Made by a program: the position numbers and the translations under genes. A stretch of 64,000 nucleotides of DNA, taken from NCBI RefSeq assembly GCF_002443255.2, contig NW_019211454.1, positions 58,120,608 to 58,184,607 on the forward strand. Direction: 5' to 3'. Shown here in pieces: positions 36,548 to 49,833 of this stretch (position 1 is its first letter; every line of letters starts with the position of its first letter). Below the pieces are notes generated by a model. That model had not been told where the DNA came from. It ran no database searches and saw nothing but the letters and a program-made list of their open reading frames with translations. This DNA is from Varroa destructor (Eukaryota; Arthropoda; Arachnida; Mesostigmata; Varroidae).

Positions 36548-37766
36548 GTATTTGCCCCTGCTGTTACCGCTACCGATGATTGCAACGATGATGATGATGA
36601 GGACGGTGTTCTATAACTTGCTCTACTCAATGTACACCGCGGACTCGCATTCGGCGTGGTCCTTCGAAGCCGCTCGTGCGCCGACTTCGTTCAGTCAGAC
36701 GAACGAGAAAAAGACAATATCATCGTCAATCGATGCGCCGTCGTAAAGGTGCCAGCTGCAACGGTCGCTGCCCCGTGCACACAGCCACGGGCCTTACGGC
36801 AGCCGTCTTCGTGACCGGACCTATCGAATTTAAGCAAAGCGGCCTACAGACCAATGCAAGATATCCCTTTGCTCGATTGTTGTGGCTAGTCACCTCGAAG
36901 TGGGTGATCACTTACATTCTTAGATGTTACCTTGTTTCAAATCAGTTGTGTTGGTCCTAGTGTGAATGCGGTTAAGGCATGCTTTAGAGCAGTCTTTGTC
37001 AGTTAGCTAGCGATCGACACTAATATCACACCATACAAACACTAACACAGAGGGTTCGATTCGACAAGACTATAGGAATACCTTGCATGTGAAAGTCTGA
37101 GGTAAATGCTTTACCATCTGGCGTAATGGTAAAGAGTAAGAGATCGAAGAATATACGTTCTGTTGTTTGGCTCTTTTTGCTGTTCGTTTTCTAATGCTTT
37201 ATTGCGAGAAAAATAATATTATTGGCCAATCTGATTCGGATACGGGTACCTGTGGCGTATTACGTCGAAGGAGGAGCGTATGACCGATGCCTTAGTGAAT
37301 CTAGTGCGGGGGCGACTCTGCTCGTGAGCAGAATCTCATTGAACTTATACTGTTACCGGCACGATTGGTAAACACTTGCTTAAGAACAAGCAAGACACCG
37401 CAAACTTAATAGAACGGTCATAACCGGTGCTATACTGTCGATTTATAGTCATAAATATTATAACATCGGCAGGCGCCTATAGTGACTGACTAAAATATAG
37501 TTCTCTTGTTAGTCTTAGCGAACTAAATGTATGATATTAATGTACGGGAATAATACGTGATGCAGTATCTCCGAATCACCATTAAAATGAAATTGAAACA
37601 ACTTCAGTTCAGTATAGTTATTTCGGTTCGTTATAGAACTGCTAATCTTTAAGACTGTATATTGAACAAATGAAACATGGTATTGCCCTCATTTTAGAAA
37701 CATCTGAAGCTCGATCACCTGAATCGACGTGAAGAGCTCGCGAAGCTTGAAACCGTTAGATGCTGC

Positions 37767-37797
37767 CACCTACCTACCTACCTACCTACCTACCTAC
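37767..37797. repeat. (CTAC)7 tetranucleotide repeat
   Basis: Seven or more uninterrupted units. Confidence 0.95.
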
Positions 37798-40700
37798 TTC
37801 TGCACTAAAATCTCAGGAATCCTCAAATCGTCAAAAAGAATCATTGGCCAAGGGTCTACTTCTACTTGCTTTGGGGACCGAAGATAGAGCGTTTTGCTAA
37901 TAATATCTAGTTTTTTAACCAATTCCGGTAATAACGAGATGTTACAGCGTATTATTGGCCAAGTATTACACTGATCACCTACTGCTAGGCAACATGAACA
38001 GCTTCGATCATCGTGAGTTTATTAAATTATTAGAACTTTTGTGGTGAAGACGAACCCGCTTCAAATCCCGTCTCCGCCCGTATCAAGTCTTTGATTCCAT
38101 ACGTTATAGCCTTTCTGTTGCCTTTTCCCGTAGTCAATATGTGATAGACAACAATCTGATATGTGCGCGCGACTGAAGTGCGAAGTGAGGGCAGCTACCG
38201 GAAAATATACAGAGGTTGCCTTCGAAAACACAAAGAGGAACTGTTAACAGGGTGCGATTTTCACGGAGTGTCATAAATGATAAGCATCAACGTTACTTGT
38301 TTTACGCTGTAGTGCACTGTTACTTATTAAACACAACTTAATAATCGATATCTGCTTATCTTGTTTATACATGCGCAACTCTTAACGGAGCTGCCAGCTC
38401 AGCTGCTGGCCAACTTTTGCTTCCATGTCTTCTTCAATTTTGTCGTCATTCGTTCTAGGTAACGTTCGATGAAATCGTTTAACATTCAGCCAAGCCTCCT
38501 TGCTTTACCGGTAACTGATAGAGCTAAACTTCATATGATAACTGCGAAAGCCAAAACGAGTGCCAAACATAATAGCGCTGAATGAGCAAATCCGCTTCAT
38601 GAGCCACTCTGCCGACAACCCAACTCCTGCATTAGGGGGCATAATTTAAGATATCTTAAGACGACGAGAGCGGCACTCTGACGTAGTTTAAGGCTGTTAC
38701 ACACAGCATACGCATAGGACCACCCTTCGCCTCACGATCGACCACTTCATCAACGAAATTGCCGTCAGCTCGAACCTCCGTCTAAACAGCAAAAGGGAAT
38801 CGGTTACCACTCTTGCATCTTTTGCTCCTGGCGTTGTTGATAACTTTTGGTAGCGTTTAGTCTATTTTGAACAGACATCCCTAAACAAGCAAACTCCATC
38901 CACCAAAAAAGGACTACCGGATCGCCTATCGGAAATTTTTACTTTGGATCGTACAAGTTACCTACACCTACCCAGCTGTGGCTTCAACGGTAGGATCACC
39001 ATTAACAGCAGCAGCCGTCGCTTTGCTTACGCTACTGCTGCTGCCGCCGCTGCTTTTTCTTTTGGTTCGCCCTCATCGTTGCCTTCATGAGGTAGAATAT
39101 CTCCCCATCCCCCAGACGAGACGGGGGTGTGTAACAGGTAGCGTAGAGTAGCAAAGCTCACGGCTATGGTTGCCACCATTATACTATTTACGACTATTCT
39201 ACAACTAATACTAGAACGCAACAAGCAATGGTCGTGCTGCCAGGTTACGTACTATCGTACGAAAAGTAACTGATTTCGTGTGTGACGTATAATTGGGGCT
39301 GTACGCTGTCGCCCCTGTGGCACGACCCCGGATGCGTGCGTACCCAAAGACAGGCGTACACAACTATTGGAGGAACGGGCCGCGTCTCGAAGCAAAGCGT
39401 ACGTGTGTACAAAAGCGCTTCGGTACTTAAGTCAGCTTACGCGGTTTAAACAGGGCCCTATTGTGTTCAATAGCAGAGAGAAAGTCTGTACTAAATGAAT
39501 TAGGAGGTAAACATTTGTATACAATAATCAAGGAAGAGCGATAGTCAAATCGTTGAAGATAATTTCGTACGCAGCCACAATTATCTATGTACTGCTGTCA
39601 TGGTACGCTTAGTTGATTCGATAGGTGGAGACCTGCGTCCATGCATGAATGTGTCCTGATATTAGGTCAATTCGAAGAGACTAATTAGAAACAAGTTATT
39701 CGTCGGTAACTTTCTCTTATAAATGCTGCTTTTTTTCTTACGTTACTTCACAAATTATCGCAAACTTTGTCATACCCCTCTCGTTCGTAATATGGCGCTT
39801 ATTCGAGAGTCCGAAAAAAACCATTTACATAAATTTAAAGACACTTTTTATTATCCTTTAGACTTCTATTTTAACAATATCTCGTTATCGCCATTGACGG
39901 CTATCAAACAGAACTGAAAATTTATCCTCGTAAGTTTACGTCATTGGCGTTGCTGCTGTTTGCAGGCCGCGCAAAAAATCGCTATAACAAATGGTCCGAA
40001 AGCCTAGCAATCTTTCTTATTAGACTATGACGTTGAATATACAGCGCCGCACTACCATAATACATCTATCGCTATTAACAAGTATACATAAATATATCTA
40101 CAGTAATGACGATGTGGTATGATCAGGCACAGAGGGAGTCTAGTATTTTTTTGTTCCGATCTATAGCCAGTACTACACACTCATACGGATGAAAAATAAA
40201 ATTAACATCATTAGCCAAATAGAAAAGACAAACAAAGGGCAAACCGTTCCGTCTATGCAAGGTTCTTCACGTCGTACAACTTTTCGAATTTCTCCCGCTG
40301 CCCTAGTGCTTGTTCGATACCCTGTCCTACCCGCTTCCTCTGTGCTTTTCTACTCTATTCCCCTTTTTTTCAAGCGATCGAACTCGTATTGATTCGCTGC
40401 CTTACGGCACCCCTTTTTGTCGCGGCTGGCACTACTGCCACTGGCTCCATCCTACTCTCCGGTGTGGTGGCCATTAAGTGACAGTCGAAATGATGTTTAC
40501 CAAATCGATTATGATAACGACTTATCGACAGATTTAGGTACGAGATAAAAGTGGAAATAATCGCCAAATAAATAGAGCGGCATGAAAAGGTTATCTGGGG
40601 TCATGGCGGTGACGGCGATCGGTAGCAGTCAAAAACGGCCGCGGTCGCGCGGCTAGCGGGCGTCTGCGCCGCCACAATGTTCGTTTTTGCTTGACGCTCC

Positions 40701-42553
40701 TCAGATATCCGGACAATCAGGTCTAAGGGAGTAGACGAGGATTTTTGGAACGAGCTGAAAGAGCGCTCTTACCGTGTTTCGGAACAACACGAAGGACAAT
40801 GAAAGTGCTTCGTTGTTGTAGCCTGTGCCGACAGAACGAATAAGTTAGAGAGGTCAGCCAGTTCCGGCGTAACTTCTTGCCGGCCCGTACGATTGGGCGC
40901 CAGTGGCGAGTATAGCGGTAGAATCGAATGAAGTAGGCCACGCGGCGCGCAGCTTCATATCAGAAAAAGTGTTTCGAGCTAGTCGTGATGATAGTAATAG
41001 CGAGATGCGCCGATGGCATCCATCGGCTGAAGTCGGCGGCCGAATTGCTAGCTTCGACGGTAATAACTACCTAACCCATGGCAGCTCGTGCGTATCGTCA
41101 TGGTATGCCTGCTACTAAAGAACGTATGTCATTTAATTTTAGCCAGTTTCTAAGCTTTACTGCATTATTATTCTGTATAAGATTTCTGTCCATTTATGCG
41201 ACTATGCGCGAATACTGTCAAAGATCTATTATATATTTATGAGAAAGACAGAAAAATCTAAACGCAAGTGATAGACCTGAATAATGAACAGCTATGAAAT
41301 TTACGAAATTGCTCTTGGAATAAACTCAGATTATTGTTTTTGTTTTGTGCAATGATGGTAACTTAAAACCAGTATGTACCGATAATCTAGCTACTTCAGT
41401 GTGGAAAAGCTAACTTTAAGGTGATGTAAATTGATTTGACCCATTTAGGTGTAAGACGTACATTCTAAGGATGCATGGAAATAGGACAACTAAGTGTCCG
41501 ACTAATCCTATATGAGATTAAGTTAAGTCTGTCGAAAATTTCTTTCAGAAAGGACAGCAAGAATTCATAAAAAATCATTTATTTTTTCTGTGCCCTTTGT
41601 TTTCCGGACGGTGTGAACCGAACAACATATGCACATCAGTAGTTAAGCAGAAAACGGTGTTTTGTCCTAGAGGGCTTTACGTTTCGATTCGCCATCCTAT
41701 CAATCTGATACCTTGCTGCCATACCTAACAGTTACATTTTCATTCACTGGACTCCTGCCTTTACCCTTGCGTAGTCCCTCAGGTACTAATGCAAGTCTAC
41801 TAGCGAGGGTACAGTGAAATCACATCTCAGTTATCCTTGCGAAAAAACGCCAGGCTAAGACCTCCAGTTGATGTATCTTGCTGATGACCAAAAACGCATG
41901 GTAATGCTGTGGCACATTGTCTGCAAACAAAAGACAGCATATTAGCGAAAGATAAATGCACCTATTAGAGGTGTAAATAAAGAAAACACCATTAACCGCC
42001 TGCACGAAGTCAGCTAAACCCGTATCTCACGCAAACACACGTGCTCAGCACAATTGTACAAATATGAATTTTAATGGTGTGAAATATGGCACGTTTCCAA
42101 GCGAGTAGCTGAAACGTGAACAAATGATAATTTGAAAAATTTCTTTACCTAATTGTCGTCACCGCAGGACCTAGCGAGTCAAATAGAATGCTCGGCTGGC
42201 GACAATGGCCGACAAGTGCTTTTGTTGTAATTGTGCCACATCTATACGTGACACGAGCACAACAACAGACGGCTATCCCTGAATCGACGAGTATTAGGAG
42301 CGTCACGCAATAACAATGATCATTCAACCCCTTCACCTTTTTGTAGTATCAGGATCCGAAGTGGCAGCCGTTTGCACCGGCCGCAGCGGTTCGCCTGTGC
42401 CAACTTTACCTACTTGCTATCATACTATACTCAAACTGGCGACGTATCTCATGTATGACAACTCGACCAGCGAGATAGCAAACATAAACAGCAGCAGTAG
42501 AACCGGAAAACCGATACGAGGAAATAGCGAATGATAAAAATAGGCCTAACACA

Positions 42554-42583
42554 GATGCATGCATGCATGCATGCGTGCGTGCC
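42554..42583. repeat. (GCAT)n/(GCGT)n self-complementary repeat
   Basis: ATGCATGC-type units, palindromic in themselves, grading into GCGTGCGTGCCT. Capable of cruciform or Z-DNA-prone structure. Confidence 0.9.
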
Positions 42584-43272
42584 TGCGTAGATGTGCGTAT
42601 GCGCGAATGAGCTCGCAGAAAATCTGTACGTTTCACTAATTTGTGCGTGCGTTTCTCGTGCCCCTTGCTGTCTGTCGACAACTCCGTCTCGAGTCACCGC
42701 CACCACAACCGCGCGATCGTCGAAGTGTCTGTCGCAAGCCACCAGGCCAAAGGCTCCGTTGAAATGAAGTCTGCTACTAAGACATGCATGAAGGAGTGTT
42801 GAGACATCGGCCTTTTAGATTTGTTACCGTTTAGGTAATATAACTAATAGCACGAAGATTCAACAGCTATGGCAGCACTTCAGTTACCCTATTAACTACA
42901 GTCAATGATCGCGGTTTGTTATCCTAGCGGAATTTGTCGTGTTCGATAATGAAGTTCAAAAGACAAATTAAGTTAGACCAAATCGAGGTGACGTTTTGTA
43001 AATGAACGTTACCACAACAGGATCAAGCAAATGGAAGGAATATATTTAGATATTATACTAAGAAATAGTTTCAATAATCTACATGCTTTATGACTTTGTT
43101 CTAGACATACTCTAGGCTTGAATCAAGATAAATCCATACGATTGAAAAATGACAAAACTACTGTAGGCTGCACTGCATCCACTAGAGCATGAAGTCGCGA
43201 GCTCCACTGTCGAAGTAGACGATTAAACGCTACGTCGTTTTCACAGTAGATTATCAGTAAACCATAAGTTTA

Positions 43273-43290
43273 ACTAACCTAACCTAACCT
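43273..43290. repeat. Short interstitial telomere-like (CTAAC)3
   Basis: Three tandem units, i.e. the complement of the TTAGG arthropod telomere repeat. Too short to prove a telomeric origin. Confidence 0.5.
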
Positions 43291-45313
43291 TTTTGACTGA
43301 TAATCATTGATAAGTGTTCTACCTAATTATTTTCGGCCAGTGAGAACGTCTTGCAAGTAGATAATCGAAGTGACGGCGTCGCTATTGGACACGCTGGCAC
43401 CATCTGAGAAACAAATAATTGCAGTTTCTCTATGCTTACAAAAACTGTAACTGAAAAATAAACCTAATCTATCTCAAGCCTGTGTATTGTCGATAACTGA
43501 GGATCATATTCTTCAGGCTATCGTCGAGCGCTATATACTCGATATAAATATCCCGTAATACGATAGTAACGATTCAGATTAAATGATGATCAATTATTAT
43601 TGAAGATATTCTCGAGGATACGGCACTCAGTGGACCAGCAGCCTTCATTAGCCTCGTTGGCGCGATTGAGCTTTCTGACTGATGTTCAGTTCAGTCTGAT
43701 CATCGCCTTATGACGATAACCAATCGTCGACTGCTTGTTGCTAGAGCCAGATAAACTCTTGTTAGCAGGGCTCGCTAACTGAGAGCAGACTGAGGTGAGA
43801 GAAGACCGAGTGTTTACACTGTGAGAAAGGCACGACATTGACTTTACTTCAGTCAGCCACTAGAAAAATCGAGACGGATTTACTCTGTCCATAGCTGCAT
43901 AATACCGAATAGGATTAACGAAAGCGTTCACACTTCAGTCAGCCCACAATTGGCTGCTATTTTGCCTTAACCTGGGTGACCCGTGATTGACGATGCCAGC
44001 AATTCGATCTGCATACAAGCCAAAATATTTTATTATTTTATAATAAAAGCAACCAGACTATTTGTAGATAAATCTTCTCACATACCTCACTTTCAGGTCA
44101 GAATGCTTCCAGCGCAAATAACCTGCTTTCATATATACATAAAAACAAAACAAGTTCAAGACAGCCAATATATCTCGTATATAAATCATTTTGTTTAAGA
44201 TTTAACTTTAAAGATAGCACTTGTATTATCCACCGAAAGCAATCTAACGGTAGCGTCGACTGAAGTCGGCCTGAGGTAGTTCCGCTCGATTCGTGTAGAA
44301 CGATTGTCCAGTTTATCTTGCTGAAGTATTGAGCTGTGTACATGACACTCGACGAAAAATGTTTGACGAAGACCTTCATCACACATGAAGACGAAATAAT
44401 CGTTTGACGCCATTTTCCTCTGACAGACAAGCGTATAATAAGCAGTGTGATCAGCGTAGACGGAAACAAGTACGTTTCTATTTAGGTAGTTTTTATCAGA
44501 TCGAAATTAGAACAATCAATGGCTATACCGAGTGAATTAGATTTCGTACGTTACAGATTTATCGATCAGGCCCGTTTTTTCAGGGATATCTAAACCTTGC
44601 TTGCCCTAAACAAGCTAAGTCATTAGGAAAATTCCGTGTCCGACTCTTATCTTTATTAAAATTTTTTACTTCACAACACATATTAGATTACTTATTGAAG
44701 GCTGCAAACCTCATCTTACTAAGCGGTCGAGCTGACAATGTTACCAGCAGGCGCGCATTGAAAGACTCCAACTGTTTGATGAAGCGTGACTTATTGAAAG
44801 ATATTTTGCCGTTTGTGTGGAATTATAATGGCAGATTTTTTGATAACACCCCTGAGCCACCGGTAGCAGGCGTAGCGATGTCCACATGCACCTGCATCGT
44901 TACCAGATATCGGTATCGTTCTTTGTTAACGTTTCCAGTTGATTTGGTGACTTTTCTAGCTCTTTTCGATTTCCCTGTGTTCTGCAGTGTATCTACTTAC
45001 ATCAGCAAACAAATGATCCACGCTTAATCCGCTGGCTTTATCGAATGGTTCGAGTCATCATAACCGGCCCGAGCTTAATGTGAAAACGCCGATCGATCTC
45101 TAATTCGACGCATACACAAAGATGCGCATGTATAAATAAATGCTCGTACATATCAAAGCTAGCAAAATTCAATATTTCTACTCTCTGATATAGCAATATT
45201 AATCCATATCTGATCTATACATATAACATTTTTGCCCCGCAAACAAACGCGAGCATTATAGGTTAGACTGTTTCTTCACGATTTGATTACACAGCAGACG
45301 GATTTACCATCGC

Positions 45314-45338
45314 ACCGAAGTGATGTCGATACTTCGGT
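45314..45338. other. Inverted repeat
   Basis: ACCGAAGT at 45314-45321 and ACTTCGGT at 45331-45338, perfect, 9-nt spacer. Confidence 0.6.
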
Positions 45339-47752
45339 CATCGCAATGCGACGCCTGCCACTGGGAGTACAGCTAATGAAAACGATCGTCTTGATCGTCG
45401 ATCTTAGTACTGTATAGAAGTGTAGAGCCAGCATTAGTCAAACAGGTACGTCTGATCGTTGTGCCGCATGCAACAAAATGCCAACTTTTCCACGGCCAGC
45501 GGTAGCTTCCTTCCCCGTTAGCCGAGAAGCACGCTTGCAGTCATCAAAGTTAGCGCCGCCATATTCGACGCGAATCCACTCTGTGCACGACGATGCTTAC
45601 TGCACCGCGGGGCTACTGCAGCGCCGCACAGGCCAGCACCCTCTGGTTGAATTCGATTTCTCGTCATCTCGATAAACACAAGATACTGTCCCCGTTTGGC
45701 CCTTGCTTACCTATTCGATTGCACGTTTAAAATCGCTTGATGACACCGGCCGTCCGAGCCAGCGGCGCTTCGACGGCGGAAAAAGGACACTTCCATTTGT
45801 TTGTTCGTCGTCAACCGACTTGCCGATTTTCTCGCCGTGGCCGCCGCTGGTTTCCAACAGAAGCCAACGGCAACAATTACCGGCAACGAAAGAAAGAGTG
45901 CCGAAGGTTCAAAAGCGTAACTCCTTAGTGGAGCGGGCGCGCGAAGAAAAACTTCTGAGAAATGAGACATTTCTTCAATTCGCTGATCTTGCTCCTGCTA
46001 ACGGTGCCTTTTTGGTCATATAGCTAATGGTACAAGATGTCGAGGACGATGATAGGTTTTGTTAGAGGGCTACATGAAGGGCTTGTCAACGGATCAGGTG
46101 CGCGACCAATGAGCGGCTGAAGCAGCGGAACGCGGCAGTTCGTCGGTTTAGGAGATGCTTTAGATTTTACGCCTGCTTGCTATAGCTGGATGTCAAACAA
46201 TTAGTTTTTATTTCGGTACGATCCGTTGTACCTGTGCTTTCGAAAAACTTTTTATATACAAAGCAGTGTATATAAACTGGTGCACAGTGACAATAACCAG
46301 GGCTAGGATGAATTTCTCTTGCTGCAGTTCTGCTCAGTTATTTCAACGGCTTTACCTAAGTAGATTACTTTGGCAATAGAGAGGTGATTACTCTCGCTAG
46401 CAAATGTATCTGCCTATAAACCTGAAAAGCGCCAGTGAAGTTTACTTCAAGGAACGAGAGTTCGCTTCAGGCTGGAGGCCGACCGTCCAATGCAACTGTC
46501 GTTAACTCTGACTAAAGACGAAGCAGTACTAGCGTTATAGTCCCCCACATAGACGTAAAAAAAACAATCAATCATATACAAGGACATATGTGAGCTATTA
46601 ATAAGCCCATTGATGGAAGTAATTTTCATGTCAACGACGACTTCCAACATAAGCAGGTACACTCCCTCTAATATAATGTGTATTTCGCTGCGAGTTTACA
46701 TAATGTAATCCTACTTTAGCCCTGTATACATCCATATTCGTGACTATACCATGCTTGTTTTAAACTGTACGTCATGCTTACTTAAAACGCTTGCTTATGC
46801 ACGATTTAGATTACTTTGGTTCAATGAGCTTTTCTAGCTAGAGATTCATCCCAGAAACAATTCCCCCAACTCACCACCATCCACGCGTGCGTGTTCAACT
46901 TGATCAGCATACTGCATGTATACCGAACTATATAGCGACTATTTCGCCAATTCATACGTTTGGACGACGGGTTGCGAAGAGAACGTTCCCCCGCCGATCC
47001 GGGCACCACTGCTATACAGCCACCTGTCAAAGCTTTCCACTCCTGAATGGGTGCGCTTTGTCTCATATTGCTAGTTTGGCATCGACCTATCAGGCTCTCG
47101 TCATTTAAATCGACGCCGATGGCAACGGCAAGTATAGGGCCTGCGAGTCAGACTCCTCCCACGGGGCGGAGCTTGACGCGGCAGACCGATGCTCACTGAC
47201 CATTACTTCAAAACCAACGGTCATCGAGAAGTCAGAAATAACATCGAGAAGCAGCGACGGTAGCAGCTGTCGGTGCGCTGTTGGAAGCGGCCCGTGATAG
47301 AGAAATCAGAGAGGGCGGCAACACTCTTCGACCACGCTCACCTTACAAGTACAAGCTCAGCCTGACCAATGCACGCTGACCTAATCAATTCGTACGAGGA
47401 AGTAATGATAATTATGGCAGTGATGCTGGGACGGGTGCCACATCTTATTATCGAAGAACTTCTCGTCTCTTCTAACTCTCGGTACTCCCTAAATAAAATT
47501 GCAAACACCCTTATGACTTGTGGTTATCAGTATTTAACTTCCCAATCTGACATGAATGGAGCTGCTACGCAGCCGAACGTACGCACGTCACGGCACCCGT
47601 AGTAACAGAGTTCAAAGCGATCCCACAACCGGAAGCTATAGGCCAGTTGGTGCCGACGATCGGCTCCAAAAAATACATTTTGTATTAGGTATGCAACAAA
47701 AGTAGCAAGCAACGAGTCGCCTTTGTATTAGATAAAGGCAAAGTTCTCCTAT

Positions 47753-47799
47753 ACGTAAATCCGTCAAAATTCATGTGGTGAATTTTGACGGATTTACGT
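47753..47799. other. Perfect 21-bp hairpin (inverted repeat, 5-nt loop)
   Basis: The arm 47753-47773 is the exact reverse complement of 47779-47799; the loop is TGTGG (47774-47778). There is no mismatch over 21 bp and pairing stops abruptly at both ends. Far beyond chance for 64 kb. No transposon ends, target-site duplication or ncRNA family recognised. Confidence 0.9.
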
Positions 47800-48433
47800 C
47801 AAGTTGATTTCGCAGGTCGATCGAAAAGCCTATCTTGTAGCTTCGCTAGCGTCAGTATATGCTTCAAATAAGAACAACGTATTAACGTGTGTACGAAGTT
47901 TATTTGTGAATTTGACGTGCACAAGAAGGTTGAACAGCATACATTGTATGTACAGAGGATATGGGAACGATTTCTCCTTTCATTGTATTGGTACTAATAA
48001 TAATATAGCTAGCATTTGGTTTTGACTAGACTCAAGCGAATACTTCATGGTTTTATTTATTTAGCAATAGATCAGGATTGTTTGTGCAAAAACTCCTTCT
48101 TCAAATGTCTAATAACCAGTATTGGCACAACTGGGCATTGTATATATATATATGTGCGGGAAAACTACAATTGTGTTTTGTTATTTTTATTATTATTGTT
48201 ATGTAATTATAAGTCTTCACTGATTGGACACTGGTCTTCTGATGCCACTACGTAGAGCCTCGTTACTATAGCATATTATCACTGTTATGGTAGAACATGT
48301 ATTTACAAGGTGTAAAATACGATCCTATTTATAATGCAGTCATATCTAAACATTTAAATACCATAAGCAAATAGGGGGAAAGGTAAAGGAAGCCCGTAGA
48401 TGGATGCCACTTTTTCGACGGAAGATTAGGGAT

Positions 48434-48452
48434 CCCCTCCCCCCCCCCTCCC
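48434..48452. repeat. C-rich homopolymer tract
   Basis: CCCC TCC followed by about 9 C and CTCCC. Confidence 0.9.
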
Positions 48453-48649
48453 AAATAGGAAAGTGGGAAATAAAAGAAAAAGAAGAAACGGGAGAAGCAC
48501 CCCACATTTTTCAACTACCACATAATAAAGAATTGAATATATGAAATCAGCTGAGATTATATTGAGTCGTCCTAGCTAACTAGGCAGCGTAAAAACCATA
48601 GGAGATGCGATGGTTTCGTTTCGAGATCTGTTCGATTCACAAGAGTAAC

Positions 48650-48841
48650 TTTATTATGCTGTTGCCACGCTTTCGCGTGTTACACAGCCTTCAACTACTA
48701 CTGAGAGATACGAAGATACTGGGTATTGACGGGTTATCGGTAAGCGGCTATATATTTGCAGCAAGTAGCTATCGACTTAAGTGCAGTCGATGCTGCTAGC
48801 GCACTCCTTCGATATTCTTTTCGTATCTATTTATCATTAAG
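48650..48841 (-). other. Gene B probable 3' UTR (minimum)
   Basis: Sequence after the gene B stop on the minus strand down to a candidate AATAAA at 48650-48655. The real end could be further; more AATAAA-type motifs occur on this strand near 48.05 kb. Confidence 0.4.
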
Positions 48842-49833
48842 TTAGTCTACCTTAATTGGGCTCGCTGGCCGACTAAGGTCGTCATTGTTGTTATCGGCAT
48901 TGCTTTCTTCCTCAGTGGCGTTTTGCTGAGCCGGCTTGGTAAACGCTGAGAAGTGATGCAGCGCCGGTGCCATACTGTCCCTTAGATGGGCCGATGAGGA
49001 TGCGGTCGAGTTTCCTATCAGAGATTGTAGGCCTGAGGCGACAGCTCCTCGGCCGGCAGCCTGTGCACTCAATCGCATCAGGACATTGTTGATCGAGAAT
49101 GGGTGATTCAAGCCGCTACCATTGTTGAGGTGACCTGTAGGCGGCGGCGGAGGCGATGGAGGCGCAGGAGAATCTGCGAGCGGCGATTCTCCACCTTTAT
49201 GCCCCTGGGGGGTCGAGGCCCCGCCTAACGAGTTCATTCGCTGATGACGACGCCATTTTGCTCGCCGGTTCGAGAACCACACCTGAACACGGGCTTCCGA
49301 AAGGCCAGTTTTCGCAGCTAGCCGCTCTCGTGTATCGATGCAAGGGTAGTGTGTCTTATCAAATTCCTCCTCAAGCACCTCAAGTTGTTCGGGGCTAAAT
49401 GTGGTTCGGTTCCGTCGAAATTTCGGTCGATCAGCATCGTCTGATTCGCCGTTAGACTCGTCGCCGCTGCCGCGCTCACCTTGATCTAGTCCAGGGTTGC
49501 CCGAGTGGTCTCGGCCGGAAAGACCTTGGCCACCATGCGGTTGAAAGGGCAGAAAGGCAGGAGACCAAATATGCGGCGGGGGTGGGGGGCTGCTCGAGCT
49601 GCCTCGGCCTGACTGGACCTGTCCAGCTAAGCTCTTCGTACCAGCTTGCGTCTGCGCCAATGCCCCCAAGGGCATTCCGCCTACACCCATACCAAGGGCC
49701 GCGACACCCCCAACACCCCCGACGCCATAACCGGCCGCACGAGCAAACTCAGCTGCTGCTCGTTCCGCAGCCCTATTACGCAAGATCCGGTTGATTGAAC
49801 TTACAGACGGCGCAGTGCTATTCGTACATACAC
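48842..49833 (-). CDS. eyg: Gene B terminal exon: end of RED, homeodomain, eh1-like motif, acidic tail
   Basis: Acceptor ...tttctgttgcag; begins with the split codon G|GT, then [19 protein letters not shown] and the same Ala/Arg helix-like stretch as gene A. The homeodomain is encoded at 49420-49241 (reading minus) and the eh1-like motif at 49105-49076. A Pro-rich run sits between them. The protein ends [11 protein letters not shown]..., an Asn/Asp/Glu-rich tail and SPIKVD. Visibly GC-richer at third positions than gene A. Confidence 0.92.

Larger units (their letters stand above)
30000..48649. other. Intergenic, mixed composition, no gene seen
   Basis: Continues the gene-free interval up to gene B's 3' end. 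It holds three long A/T homopolymers within 2 kb (31918-33909), (CAG)7 at 33193-33214, (ATCG)n at 36531-36547, (CTAC)7 at 37767-37797, (GCAT)n at 42554-42583, a short telomere-like run at 43273-43290, a C tract at 48434-48452 and the perfect hairpin at 47753-47799. Shorter GC-richer patches lie near 36.3-36.9, 40.6-41.1, 45.4-46.0 and 47.0-47.4 kb. No conserved protein recognised. Confidence 0.6.

Noticed and set aside
37050..37135. tRNA-like boxes (GGTTCGATTC and TGGCGTAATGG)
   Set aside because: The B-box-like motif lies upstream of the A-box-like motif, the reverse of a tRNA gene, and no stems pair.
38045..38080. CTTCAAATCCC near a GC-rich end, resembling a tRNA 3' end
   Set aside because: The T-stem does not pair and no 5' half is visible.
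6851..48649. Possible transposon genes in the gene-free interval
   Set aside because: No transposase, reverse transcriptase or integrase motifs, long terminal repeats or clear terminal inverted repeats with target-site duplications were recognised.
49156..49794. Plus-strand frames opposite the gene B homeodomain exon
   Set aside because: Shadows of the conserved minus-strand coding exon, which explains the region fully.
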